Source: Promerops cafer (taxonomy: Eukaryota; Chordata; Aves; Passeriformes; Nectariniidae). Taken from it: a DNA stretch of 64,000 nucleotides. How positions within the stretch are numbered: position 1 is the first letter of the stretch; each line of letters begins with the position of its first letter. Positions 50,590 to 63,740 of this stretch are shown piece by piece. Where the stretch lies: NCBI GenBank assembly GCA_013398275.1, contig VZSE01000582.1, positions 192,018 to 256,017 of the forward strand, in the 5' to 3' direction. The notes beneath the pieces were generated by a model. That model made no database searches and had not been told where the DNA came from. It saw nothing but the letters and a program-made list of their open reading frames with translations. Both the position numbers and the translations under genes were made by a program.

Positions 50590-50850
50590 CAGGTTGACTT
50601 TAATTTGTTTTTAATTAGTAATGGCAGATGTTCAGCTGGGAGAACATCTAGGGATCATTATTCTAATAATGTCCTATTAGCTTTTAAACCTTCCTTTTAA
50701 TGTAAATCTGTAATTAGAGTGCTGTCTCTATCTGCTGCATCCCACTACCAATTCTATCTGTAAGCCAATACAGTGGGATGCCAAAAAGCTGCAGGGATTG
50801 TGAATTGTGTCTTATGACTCCATGTTTTGGGTAATTGCACACTGAGGACA
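50590..50850. promoter_or_regulatory. Candidate conserved non-coding element
   Basis: It contains TTAATTAG (50611-50618), E-boxes CAGATG (50625) and CAGCTG (50633), and TAATTAG (50711-50717). Alternating E-box and homeodomain cores are typical of neural enhancers, which would suit a brain-expressed gene such as GPR139. This is inference. Confidence 0.25.
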
Positions 50851-52655
50851 AAGCAGAATAAAGCAGCAGAACTGCAGCAGCTGCCCTCACCTCCTCCCAG
50901 TCCATAGGAAGGACATTGCCTTGGGTGGAGGATGCTTTGACAGCGAGGTGGAGAGGAGCAGTGGTTGTGTATGTCCCTGGCACAGACAGCACCCGGGCAG
51001 AGCAGCCCTGGGGGACGGCGGTGCTGTGTCCCACAGCCCTGCCTGCAGCAGGGCCTGGCTGCGTGCCCGAGGGGATGAGTGCTGCGAGCCTGAGGAGGCT
51101 TCCCCCCTGCTGGAAGCGTTTGGCTCGGTGCGTGTTCGGGGGAAGGTTCCTCCCGTAGCTCCCTGTTTCCCTGCCTCTCCCATGTGCAGTTCCCAGCACA
51201 GCAGCACTGACTGGACACTTCCTTGAAGAGATTTTGTCCCCACGCAGCTCCTCTGGTTCCCACCAAGCCACTCCAGCATCAAAGTGGCAGTGAGTCACCA
51301 AACCAGCAGAGAATCAGGCCAGGAGGTGTCTGTAAGTGTAAAATCTAGCTGGTTTGGTGGTTTTATCCATGTACCTTGTCTCTTACAAGCAAAACCCAAC
51401 GCATTTCATTCACTGTCCTCTGGGGGCATATTCACTTTTACCCATATTGATCCTTCCTCACAGATCCTTTGCATCTGTGGATCCCAAAGGAGGAGTTAAT
51501 GTCCTTTTCTGCACATATTGCAAACCAGCTGTGCAAAGACCTTGTTAACTGCTTACAGAAACATTGGCCTTTTGATGGCCTCCAGGGGTTCAGGAGTAGA
51601 TCCAGAGTCCCCTGCTCTCACCCCAGTGTATTACTCACAAAACCCTAATCCCATTCATGATTTCTGTTGTGATGGAAAATGCTAGTCCTTGCCATCAGAT
51701 AGGAGGCAGATGTGACCAGGTCTTTATTTCATGTTTCCCTTGAGAATATAGTGTCATTAAACTTCTTCAGTGTTGAGTTTTTGTCTTGTACCCACTTTGA
51801 AATAAAACGACACTCTGAAAAACTCACTCCAACTTTCCAGCCTCCTGGAGTCAAGCCCAGAGTGGTATAAATCTGCCATGCTGTCTGTGAAAGATTTATT
51901 TCTAGTCCTGCAGTGACATGGTAATTTTGACTTACCTGCACAAGTTTCCTGCCTTCCTCTCTTCCCGTCCTGCTCACTGTATCTTTCTCTTCTCTTCCTG
52001 CAGGCACAGTGCTTAGCTACTGCTTCAGTTTAAAATAAATAAACAATGGTCTGAGGTGTCCATCAGACTCTCTTCTGGACCACTCTTGAAAGGTCACTCC
52101 AGACCCATGTGGCATGTTAACGTTACCAGAGCCTGCTGACTTGTTTATCTTATTTATTCTACAGCCTTCACACTGACAGAACCTGCCTCTAGTAGTTAGA
52201 TAATCTGCACAAATGGAGTCAACAGGCAGCAGATGTAGGACAAGAACCAGATTTCACATCTTTGCATTTCTTTTACAAGATGAAGGAAGATACCTGATAC
52301 ACTTGAAAGCCAGAAGACCTGTAGTGATAGCTAATAAACTGCTGTCCTGATGTACATGCTGATAAGCCCAGCTTATTTCCTTTAAATCCATCCCCTGCTG
52401 CCTTGCAGGGTGCTGTGCAGTCTGGCTTGAAGACTGTCCTGCACGTTACCTCATGCTGGTTTAGGAAAGAAACTATTAGGGTTCTTTTTCTAATTACCTT
52501 GTATTTCTCAGTGTTTAACTCCATTCTTTTATTCAGGCTGTGCTTGAAGCATATCCTGCCTGATGTGACTAAGCTGTTGACTCACTTCTTTTATGGCTGC
52601 AATAAAACTAGATCTAATGACCAATGTCTGGATATCAACCACCGACAGCATTTGC

Positions 52656-52674
52656 AAAAAAAAAAAAAAAAAAA
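52656..52674. repeat. Poly-A tract (19 A)
   Basis: Nineteen A residues. An AATAAA-like word (gcaataaaac) lies about 55 bases before, so a retroposed transcript end is conceivable, but no parent gene sequence is recognisable upstream. Confidence 0.85.
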
Positions 52675-54611
52675 TCCAGATTATTCTTTCACAGTATTGT
52701 GTGTCCTGGTATAACTTCCACATAATTTATAGTATCAGGCAAGCATGGCACTGGTGTAATCACAGCTTTGTTTTCTTCTTTATAAAGATTATCTGCTTGG
52801 CTTTAGCATTATTCCGAACCCTCCAGTTCTGAGTTTTAAATAGTGCTTGCTTGGAATCTGTCCCCATAACCATCAGTGCTGGTAATTGCACTCAAAGACC
52901 TAAAGTAGACAATTAGCCTTGCATTGGGCCCCAGAGGTTTCATAATTCTATGAATTTGGAGTTCTTCTCAGTTTTGCCATCCATCTGGGGTAAGTTGGTG
53001 GTCTCTCAGGCCCTGCTGTTGTCTCAGGTGGGCTCTTGGCTGTGATTCCAGTGTCTGTGCCACACAGGGCTGGGGAAGGGTAAGCATCTGAATTTGCTTG
53101 CAGGCTGACCCCAGCAAATTTCTGCAATGCAAGGAAGGCTGGGGTGAGCACCTGCAGGAGAACGTGGCCCTTGCACTTCTGCTCGTGTCTTCTCTAAGGT
53201 GAGCATCATGAATGAGAATGGGGCATTTTCCTTGCCAGTGGCAAAATAATGGACTGTTTGATGTAGAATAGGGCATGGATGGGAAGGAGAATCAGGGACC
53301 TGGAACTGATTCCCTTGAGCCTCCACCATCTGCTGTACTGAGGAAAGCCCACAGTAATTCCACACAATCAGTCCAGACTCAGGGAAATGATAGGTTTTAG
53401 CCCTAAGACATCTGCAATTGCAAGTCTCCCAAATTGAGATTGTATCACAATATTTGATGCTGGAGTCATTCAATTACATAAGATTCTCAGTTCCATTTAA
53501 AAGAAAAAATAAGTTTCTGTACTGCAGAGTAGCAAAGATTAGCTTGCACAGATGAGCTGAGGGACTAGGCAAGGCTTACAGGCCAGAGGACTAAAGTGTC
53601 TCACTTCTGTTATTTAACATCTCACGATTTTAGAATCTATCTCACAATAGAGCCAATCTCATAATGGGAAGTTGCTTTCAGTGAATGAAAAATTTTATTT
53701 TTTAAAAAAAGTCCCAAACCCATCAACAGCATTTTCAGCAGATCTGAAGCGTTCTGTGAATTCAGATGATATTCATCAAATACTTTGGGAGAAAATCTGG
53801 AGGCATTTGCTTTGGATAAGCTGAATCATTTTTCTCAAGCATTCTAGCTTTTGCTTTGACACAGTGTTTACATTCCAAAATTGATTTGTTATTAAAAAAG
53901 TAAATTAAACAAAGAAAATAAACAAAACAATAGAGGATGATTTTAAAAATTTGGAAGGTACAGACATTTAGATTTGACAAATTATACACCCATTACATGT
54001 ACAACTCTTATTCTGGAAATCGGGTTTTTTGGGGACAAATGCTGCAGGGAAAACTGCCCTGGAAAAATAAACTGAGGCTGGATTTTAAATGTGCTGTACT
54101 GGTTTATGCCCTTAGTACCAATGGAAAAAAACCCAGCGCTCCTGAGAATGTGGCCTCCTTCCTAAAGACAGCAGAAGTTTTTTTGACATGTGTGCAAGAA
54201 TTAGGGGCTTCCTTTCCTTTGGCTTTCTTGCCACAAACGGAGATCACCTGACTGTCTCATCTTCCTAGGTGTAATCAGCAGGACTTAAAAACACAATCTA
54301 CGCCTTGGTCTGAAAGGAGTTTTGAGGTTATATGAGATCACTTTGTGAAGCTCAAGGATGCTGACCCTGAATCTGGCTCTTTTTCTGACTGCTGCTTCTT
54401 GCTCCCTCTCAGGGACTTTCCTCTGGGCTCTGAGCCCCTGCAAGCTTTGCCAGGGTACCACACAGCACGGGGGGCTGCTGGGGGAGCAGGGCTGTGCCTC
54501 CCTTCCTGCAGCACGGCCGGAGCCCTCTGAACGTGGCGAGGAAGAGACCACGGCACCGTGCGGCTCTGCCAGCACCACCCTGACAAGGATTTCTTCTCTG
54601 TTTTTGCCAAA

Positions 54612-54690
54612 ATTTTATAGAATGGAAGCTCTTCAGGGTAGGGATGGCCAATTTGCTTTCTGTACAGCGTCCTGTATGAGCTGAGGACTT
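54612..54690 (+). mobile_element. Ancient retroposon tail (L3/L2-MIR-like)
   Basis: Two blocks in the expected order, ggaagctcttcagggtaggg and ctgtacagcg, match the 3' tail shared by very old amniote LINEs and their SINEs (consensus of the type GTAAGCTC...GGGCAGGGA...TGTACAGCGCC). The copy is short and degenerate. The family-level name is from memory. Confidence 0.4.
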
Positions 54691-55417
54691 CAGACCTTGC
54701 AGGTGTCAGCCGATGCCATCATTTGTATTTAGGAGGTAACTGGTACGTTTCCAGTGCCAGCACTGGCCAATGTTGCTTTCAGAGTTGTTCCAGACTTTAT
54801 GGACACATCTGACCCTACAGAAAATGATCCATATACTAAAGCTATTTGGAGAAGGACGCCAATCCTTTATCTGCATTATTTCGTGTGAAGCTCAGCCTCT
54901 GAGATTCCTTAAATAAACAAAAAGCTGGAGAGGAAACAGCCTCTTAACAGTTTTGAGGAGGAAATAGCACCCAGCTTTCCTCTGATAAAAGCATGCAACA
55001 GTCCCAAGGAGATGACTGAGGATCTGGTCCCACATATGGAATTCTGCCTGAGAAACCCCACGGTCTGGACTTCTGCAGCTCTCACAGGGTCCAGGATTCC
55101 TGAAAAAAAAAGGGACCTTTCAGTGGAGCTGAGCAAGAAGTCTTTATGCCCAACTCTAGGAGCAGAACTGGCTTTTGATAAGTGGTTGAGTGGTTTTAAA
55201 CAATGAAAAATTAAAACAATCATTCAATTAAATGTGAGCAGATGCCCTGAAGTGAACTGGTGTGGCCAGATTTACAGTCTTATTGATGATAACACATGGA
55301 AGTATTTGATCATTCTTATTTCATGGCTCTCTTGTTTAATATTATCCTTTTTTATAGATGAGGTGATTTAAAAACCTGAGTTAAATTTTTGCAGCAGCAG
55401 TGCCTTTTCTGAAGGGG

Positions 55418-55435
55418 AAAAAAAAAAGAAAAAAA
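55418..55435. repeat. Interrupted poly-A tract
   Basis: A10 and A7 separated by a single G, in gene-free AT-rich DNA. Confidence 0.7.
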
Positions 55436-55680
55436 GCAAATCTCCAGGAAGAGCTTAGTTGGAGTATGCTGAGCCAGATGGGGGGGTCCTTACTCAATTT
55501 TATTTAGAACAAAATTTTAAAAGCTATTTTGATATCTATAGACAAGATTAACAACTGGGATTTTCAGAATTGCTTAGGCAACAGTCCCTATGAATACTTT
55601 TTGAAAAACAGGTGATTATTTCATATGGAGACAAAAATCTCTATTATTAGGGCAGCCCTGGCCCATTTGCTTCCCTGAGG

Positions 55681-55702
55681 GCAGGTGCTGCTTAGCACCT
55701 GC
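55681..55702. repeat. Short perfect hairpin (9-bp stem, 4-base loop)
   Basis: GCAGGTGCT and AGCACCTGC pair perfectly around GCTT. No T-run or RNA-gene context follows, so it is recorded only as a structural repeat. Confidence 0.7.
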
Positions 55703-57224
55703 AGGGACCAGCATTGTGTGAAAGCAGGATCTAAACCACTTTTAGAGAAAAAAATGCCCCCTTTTAAAACATAAATATTTTATTTGTCCTATTCTTTTGT
55801 AAAAATGAAAAGCTTCCCCTTTAGCAGATGTCATCCCTAACTATCTTGAATGTACTTTATTGATACCAAAATATTTTATCAAGGTCTGGGTTTCTTATTT
55901 TAGCTTACTTTTACACTGATGTAAGTGTTCTGAGTTAAGGGAAAGTGGTGGGGAGAAGCCCCAGCTTGAGGATCCTTCATGTTATTGCATTTAGAAAATG
56001 AAAGTATTCCTGTACACTGGATCCTAGCATAAAAACTCCTTGCTGCATAATCCCCAGGTATGGGCAACTGCCCTGTGAAGCCAAAACAACTTCAAAGTCC
56101 TCATTTTTGTTTCGTTTCCATGAGCTCCACTGGAGATCTGTGTCCTTCCTCCTTCCAGGCCAGCTGACACCAGCAGGGCTGTGGTGTTGAGCAGGTCCTG
56201 CCCACCTGAGCCATCCCTGGAGCACTGCAGCCTTGAGCCACAGGGGCAGAGGAGCTCAGGATGTCCCCACCAGCCTCTCTGTGAGGTGCAGAGCTCCTGG
56301 CAAGCTCAGCACACAAGGTGCCTCGGGGACACTGGAGGACAGGACAGCAGACTGGCCTCCTCCCTGCCAAAGCTGGACATTATTGAGGTGACATGTCTTA
56401 AAAGCACTTTGTCTCAAGGCTGGGTTTGTCCTTTTGCTTACCTCTGGTCCAGTGTGTCATTTTCAGGAGTTTTTCCTTGTCATTTCTGTAAATATGTTCT
56501 GGTCCTGCTGAATTTCTGATAAATCAGGCAGTAGCTTCACCCCACTGCAAATGAAGAAGGTGGTGCAAGTACTGAAAAGCAAGAAGAGTGCAAATAATTA
56601 CTTCCTTGGAAAGGTGAAATGTGGTTTACCTCATTACAGTAAACTAATTAAAGCTGGGCTCAAATCCTGTCCTTTGGGCTACACATTAGTACCAGGTGAT
56701 AATATGGCTAAGTACACCCAAGTCAATGGGAAATAAAAGTCCCTATTTGTATTAATCTAGCAGAATGAGCTTTGTGCCTTCCTTTGGGCTTCTAGGGCTG
56801 AGCATTAACAGCTTGTGTGAACACAGTGCTCTAATGCCTCTACCTGACTTTTCAGAGTAGCACATGGCAGCATGCACTTGGGAAGGAGACACACAGTTCT
56901 GGATGAGCAGTTAATTTTCTGGAGGCAGAGCCTGTACAGGTACTGCCAGCTAAGGGCCTGTCCAGGCTTGACCTCTCTCTAAGCTACCTCACACCCCAAA
57001 ATGCTTCCCTCTCAGTTCAGGTTGTCCTCTAAGAGATCCATATTTTCCTTCACCATCAAGGTGAGGTGATGGCTGTAGAGGTCCTGGTTGAGAACTGGAT
57101 GGATTTCCCAATCTCTTCCTTAGGTTTCTGCCTTCTTTTCCCAAATCCAACACCCAAAATACTTTAGAGATACTTCAACAGGTTCCCTGCAGAAGTTGTG
57201 CTGGTATCTTTGGGCAGCAATTGC

Positions 57225-57430
57225 TCAGTATTCTGCCTCCCTTCTTGTGTCTTGATTTCAGTGGATTTTGCATTAAACTGGCCTCTAATTATCTGTCTGT
57301 CCATGCTGCAGCTTTTGTGGCTTTGCATCCCAAGGGGATTTTCTAATTGGGAATGCAATGGCTCGTTATTCACCAGCAGTAAACTAGAAATAACTGACCT
57401 GTCAGCAAGTGTAGGAAAGCAAATGAGATG
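57225..57430. promoter_or_regulatory. Candidate conserved non-coding element
   Basis: Words such as cctctaattatctg, tttgcatccc, ttctaattggg and aatgcaatgg occur within 150 bases of non-repetitive sequence. No protein is recognisable in the frames that span it. Confidence 0.22.
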
Positions 57431-60400
57431 AAGAATGCCCACAAAGTCAGACAGCAGGTTGCATTTCTGAGAATTGCAGGGAGCATGAAACTCAGTTCTA
57501 GTCTGAGCAAAAAGAGCAGCATGAGCAGCTCTTACATGTGCAGAAGTGTCATTTTGAAGGTACTGCTGGTGTTGCTGACTTCTCAGCCATGCCTCTGCTT
57601 AGCAACTGCACACTAAAATGCTGAAAAACTCTGTGTTAAGCTGAAAGAGGAGAAACAGAGATGATAACTTCAAAGTGAGAGGCATCAGTGCCTTAGGCAT
57701 CCATTTGAAAGTCCCATGAGAAGGGCCATGTGTGAAGTCCCAGTCACCTAGGGCCAGCTGAACAAACCAGCAGCCACCTCTCACACTTAACCTGGATTCT
57801 TAGCAGATGGAAGAGACAAATCCACCTTCTCATCAGGCTGTAAAACATTTGCAGGATGAGTCCATGGCAGCTGTGGTGGTGTCCCTGGTGTGGTGTCAGC
57901 TGGGACTCTGAAAAACTGATTTTAGTGAAGGCAGACCCTGGGCAGCTCTGATCCAGGCCCAAGCCAGCAGAGCCTAGGAAAAGGAGAAGCAAACTGTGGG
58001 TGTAACAGGGCTGCAGACTTTTAGGAGGAGTTGCTGAGACTTTGTGCTTCTCCCCTGAGGGGTATGAGTTATAGGAGAAGTGGAAATCCCTTGCTGGCTT
58101 CCTTAGATGTTGTCCCAAGAGATCTGTTCTGCATAGGCAGTTACTTGGTTACCATTTGGTGAGGAAACACGTAATAGTATCACAGATGCCATGAAGAATG
58201 TCATGCTGAGTGTCTGATTTGGGGAACTATAGGGCAACAGCCTTAACATCACCTGGGGTCTCTGAAACACTCCTCTAAGGCAAAATGAAAAAGCTTGAGG
58301 TGTGGAGTCTGAAATTAACTGTTTTGATTTGGTTTTGAACTCTTAAATCCTTTGAGAACATTGATCAGAATCTTTATTTTGACAGAGCCCTATTCAGTAT
58401 AAAACATTGAACAAATTCAAGTAGGAGATTTTTTATTTAAAGAATTCCATTCAGAGATGCCTGAAGTGAAGGAATACCTGTGATCTCTGCTAAATGGTAC
58501 ACTGTGGTGTTCTTAATAGGATCAAAAGATTATGTGTTATTTTCTCAAAGGCTTTTAACATGAAGAACTATATATTGAAGAAGAAAAGTCTGTGGACCTA
58601 GTTCAATGAAAAAGCAACGTGTGTAAAGTGGAAGGTGTGCCTTCCTCACAGCAAAGGTTAATTATCAAAAAAGGGTGATAGTTATGAATTACATCTTGGT
58701 GAATTGGAAACATCTGAAAATACTGTGTGAGGGGTTGGGTGGTAAAAAATCCTCCAAATAGCAGACAGAGAAATTAAAGGTGAGAAGAAGGTGAATGGCA
58801 CGAAGTGCACAAAATGTAAACCAACACTCTTCTCTGATTAGAAATATACCAGTTAAATATAATTTTAAAAATCACTTGAGTGAGTCAGAATCTGAAAAAT
58901 GCTATAAGAAGAAATCTTTTCAAAATGTTTATGAACCACAGGGGAATGTAAATCCCACTTGTGTTTTACAAGCCCAAAGAAACTGCTTTGGACTCATATT
59001 TTTGTGAATCTCTTTGTATGTATTTAGTGTCCCATCATTTTTTCCCCTTTTTTGGAATGGTAGTGCAGATTTCTTTGCTCAGCAGAACGGATTTAAAAGA
59101 ATCTTTCAGTGAATAAGAAGCTATAAAAGTCTGCTGGTTGCCACAAAGTTTTTGGTTACTAAAAATTAATCCACAAGGGAAGACATTCTCTGCCTTAAAC
59201 ATGTGGGAATTTTGAAGAAATATGGGTGAACAGAGTTTTTCTAGATCAAATTTGACCATGCTGAAGATCAGTTTGTGTCTGTAAGTGATGGCAGCTGTTC
59301 TGAAAAAAGTTATCAATAAAAGACACACTACCCAGAAGGGAACACTGTGCATGCTTGTGAGGAGTCAGAGGACAGCATAAGTCCCAAATTGTTCCCTTCT
59401 TTATGATGCATTGCATATAATTAAGAGGAATGATGAAGAGACTGAAGGCAGAGCCCTCTTGAGCAGAATGTAAGGTGAAATGGTCTCTGTGTACTTATTG
59501 AATCTAATAATTTACATCTCATTGAATCCAATCAAGTTAGCAGTTTATCACATTAAGATTGCATTAAGTTGGTTGTCTCCAGTGAGGCTGAATTATTGCT
59601 GGAGGGAATCCTACAACTCTGTGCTCAGGGCTCTTACATTCCCTAAATAAAAGGTCCAGCTTTGGCTGGGATGTGCAGCAAGAATTAAAAAATGCTTTGC
59701 AGGGGCCACCTTGCCTGGCATAGCTCCCTGTTGTGTGTGCTGGTGGTGGGAGACAGCTCCACACTCAGCTCTTGCTTACTCCCAGTCACTGAAATGTCAC
59801 TGAAATCAGCAGGTTTGTTTTGAATTTTCCTTCTTGCAGCTGAGGGCTGATCAAGTCCTTTAAATGTGGCTTTATAACAGAAGGCAGCTGCTGGCCAGGT
59901 GTGTTGGTGGATGACAGCAGTAGTGGGTGTTTAATCCTGCTTTATCCTCACCTACTGAGACCACAGAGTGATGTGTTTCTTACTGGAATATTTTGAAATT
60001 CAGAACTTTAAGTTAATCAGAAAGAAGAAACCAAAGTGTCCAGTTTGCAGTTGTTTCAGTGACAGCCCACAGGCTGCAGAAATAGAGCAGGAGTGAGGGA
60101 CAGAGTTAATCTCGATGCTGAGAATCAGAAGTTAGAAAATGAGATATTTTATGTAGCCCAGTTACAATATCCTAGATTGTACTAAAAATACCAAGTATTT
60201 TTGTAACTAACTCTTGCTTATGAGGCAAAACCAAATAACTGTTCTCTTTTTTTTTTATCTGTAAGTACCCAGCTTGTTAATTGGAATGAACTTGAAGAGA
60301 GCAGAGCTCTGTAGAGACTGCTTGAATGCCGTACAGATTTTTACAGAGGATTTTGTCTCTGTGGTGGAACTCTGTCGGGCAGCTTTACAGTCCTGGGGGA

Positions 60401-63400
60401 AGATGGCTGTTTTTCCTTCCAGAGGGTCACAGGAACATTTCCCTGCCTGTAGGAGACAGCCCCCATGGGGGAGGTAGGGCCTGGCTGCACTGGGAGGGTG
60501 CAGCTGAGACTCAGAGCAGCTCAAAAGTCTTCTGATCCCCTGGGTTCTTTGTCTTGTGCAAGGATGGCTCCTTCTGCAGTCGAGTGCCACCTTAGTGACC
60601 CACTGGTGCTGCCTGGCCTGCAGGGATGGGCACTGCTGGTCCCAGCACCTCCCAGGGGAGTGGAGCTGTGTCATGCAGGGTGTGCTCCAGAGCCACTTCT
60701 CCCACAGTGTCCTGTGCCACTGAGGAAGAGCTGCACTGGAGGGGAATGTGCTCCACCTCACCCCAAACCTGAACATTTCAGCCAGAAGATAAAAAAAACC
60801 AAAGAAAATACTGTGAGACAGTGAGTTACTCCGTGTAGTTTACAGGTGTGAAGACAAGTGTTTTCATTGGAAGTGGGCTTTTAAATAGCATTTTCTTCTG
60901 GATTGCAGCTGCTGACTGCACAATGTCACAAAGCCTATTGGTCTGATTCTCCATTCTCTCCCTGCTCTGCAGCTCTCCCAGTTTGCAGCCTGCTCACATT
61001 CTGCTGAAAAGTGTGCAGAGAAGGGGTTTTAATTTTTTTTTTTAACAGCTTGTGGGCAAAAGATTACCAGTATCCTGCAAATTGGTTGTCATTATTTAAA
61101 CATCAGATAGAGAATTTTTGCCCTAGAGCCTGGCCAAATAAATATGGCTTTGCTGGAAATGGTTTTATAATAGTAATTTGAACATGAGCCGAGGAGAGGG
61201 GAAGGCCTTCATCTCACTGCCCATATTTCATTAGTTTACCCCAGTGCACTAACATGGGAATCTTCAGGAAGGGCAGCTCAATTTCTATCAAAGACTCCAC
61301 ATTATTTTTCTTGGGGCTTGCAGTAGTTGTAAACTGATTAGGTTTGTTTTGGAAGAGGCTGGATAAAGCAGAATTCCACAGAGGCTAGATGAAAATCCAG
61401 GTATTCCTAAATTATAATTCTGGGGTTACTGGAAAGACATTTAAATATGCACTGCATTTTCAGAAAGAAATGCAGGTTTTTAGTAAGTTGCTATTTAATT
61501 TCTGCATCTACTGAGAGTCAGTGGAGTTGCTTTTGAATAGTGACCCAATGTTCATGTCCACATTTAGCCCAGGGGGAGTAATTAGGCAGGTACTGTACCT
61601 GACCTCACTTGCCAGAGCCCTCTGGATGACTGGGCTGCCTTTCAGGTCCTGCAATCCTTAAATTAGCTGTGTTTTTTCCTCAGCTGACACCTTACTTGTA
61701 ATCAAGTAACACTTTCAGTCCTTGCAAAGACCTTTCAGCTTTTCGGAAGGGTTCACACCTATTTTAACTCAGCCAGACCTTGGTGCAGAGCTGGGGCTGC
61801 AGGGACATGCATAGAGTGAAGCTTGGCTGGTTTAGCAAAGGTGACTTTGAGCCACCACTGTGCTCCAGCAATTGTGGGATTGGTGAGCTCCGAAGGAAAA
61901 ACTGCAAGGGAAACTAAATTGTATCTGCGTATGATCTCTTTTCTTTGCCATTATCCACACGTTTCTGAGACAGGAGCACCATAAACACTTCCAGCTGATT
62001 TTATTTAAGTCTCATTGAGTCACTCTGTTAGTCCTGCTTTTTTAAAGTCTGACTTGTAGCATCACAAGAGAGATTAAATGTGCTAATGAGTGGAGTCACT
62101 ATGTTTAAAATTCTGCCAATGAGCAGCTGTGCAGAAAAGACTTGGAGTCAAATCATCCCATAGGTAAAGATGTTCTTTGCTGGTTTTGCTCTTTTGCTGG
62201 GTTTGTACAACAATGAACATAATCAATTTAGAGACTATATTCCAAATAATCTATGTTTTATTCACAGTGAAATAATGCAAAATATTCCGAAGTGTTGTTT
62301 CAGTGATTTCTCCTGGTGAACAGTTTAAAACAGCTGTTGTGTTTTGACAACATGGAAAATCCAATTTCCAAGGCTAGGAAAACACTTTATTTTTTAAAAT
62401 TGGGCATGTTTATTAGCGTCCTAAAAGATAATGGAAACAACAAAAAGTGAATAAGCTCCACGGAAGAAATAACAATGTTTCTCTCCTTGCAAAACAATCT
62501 TTGCCTGGGACAGCATTTGCTGTTCCTCCCTGCAGGGAGGTGGCTGGTCCCTGGCACAGGGCGAGGTAGTCTGAGTCAGTGGCAAGAGTCACAGGTGTCC
62601 ATCAGGACAGAATAACCCTAAAAAACCTCTCAGAAGCTGTGAGCAGCTGCTCACCCTCAAAGCCAGGAACTTGCAGATGAGCTGGGGAAAGCAGCACCTT
62701 CCAGGAGAGTCCGTGAGCCCACCCCGTATGCAGGCAAGTCCTGAGGCTTTCCAGGGGGATTTTCAGCTGCTTTGACTCTGCTCCCAGGCAAATATCTGGG
62801 GTTTCAAAGGGAGCAGAGCGAGGCTGGTGTGTCCCCTGGCCAGGTGGTGTGCAGGAGCAGGAACTGGAATTATATTTTATTCAAGAAGGCTCTGTGATCC
62901 TGCAGAAGCACTTGGCCTTAGGGAAAGATTATCAAGCACAACTCCCACTTATTTTTTAACATGCAGAAGAGAGAACAATTTGCTGCTTATTTACTCCATT
63001 CTGCTTGGTTTTCGGGTTTTCTTTCTAGCAGTCAGTGCTTAGCACAAGCTTGGCAAATGACCCAGAGAAGAAAACACGTGGAGTGACTCTCTGGTAGTAA
63101 TGGAAATGGCAGTGGGGAGGCTCAAACAACTGGACCAGAGCCAGGTTATGTTATGGAAACAAGGACTGCTTTAAGGCAGGGGAAGGGCTCTCTTACTTCT
63201 CTGCAGAGAAAACTAAATCACAAGGGGGAAGCCCATCTCCTCCTAGGCTTATAACAAAGACATCATAAACCATTTAGGTCACGAGAAGCAAGGGAATAGA
63301 TGCATTTAATGGACACTAGGTTAGAGCTGTAGAAGATGAATAGATTCCTTGGAAATAGCTGGCATTTGGTTAAAGCATCCTTCAACACAGAGCCCAGCTG

Positions 63401-63524
63401 CGACCCTGTTTCTCTGTAGGGCTATTCTCAGTGCCAGGTGCCTGACCCTGACGGGAGCAGTGGTTGCTGGGCTGCCAGTCAGAGATGCTGAGTGAGCCCC
63501 AGTTGTTAGGAGAATGTGTCTTTA

Positions 63525-63740
63525 TTCCTTTTCAATTAACGTCACCGTGTATAAATCTGCTGTGGGACTCCAGTGATAAAGAAAACTGATGTGCAGCACT
63601 CCAGCGCAATAAATCTTTGGGCTCTGGCTGTGGGGATGCCAAATCCACTCGTCAGCTTGTTATTCTTGAGCCCATCAATTGTGTGGCAGTTGTTGCTGCC
63701 TCTGAGCACCATTGTTTGTGCAGAGGCAAAGCTCTGCTCG
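63525..63740. promoter_or_regulatory. Candidate conserved non-coding element
   Basis: A non-repetitive block with caattaacgtcacc (a CRE-like core beside a homeodomain core), gcgcaataaatc and catcaattgtgtggc. Isolated CpGs are retained in an otherwise CpG-poor region, which can reflect constraint. Confidence 0.22.

Larger units (their letters stand above)
43161..54611. other. Gene-free stretch right of the CpG island
   Basis: No recognisable gene. Small CpG-containing patches occur at 47,450-47,510 and 50,940-51,150. Open frames in the second patch (to 195 codons on the minus strand) are open in several frames at once and show no family signature. Confidence 0.6.

Noticed and set aside
50714..51301. 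195-codon minus-strand frame
   Set aside because: Other frames of the same strand are also long and open here (170 and 131 codons), which indicates stop-poor composition rather than coding selection. No domain or splice boundary is seen.
52600..52680. AATAAA-like word followed by poly-A, suggesting a processed pseudogene end
   Set aside because: No upstream sequence resembles a known transcript and no target-site duplication was found.
58795..59007. Plus-strand frame with a lysine/serine-rich, protein-like composition
   Set aside because: Looks more protein-like than most, but it is only 70 codons, AT-rich, and I recognise no family or splice sites.
60255..60776. 173-codon minus-strand frame
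   Set aside because: Irregular composition with no hydrophobic pattern, domain or homologue recognised, and the opposite strand is open too.
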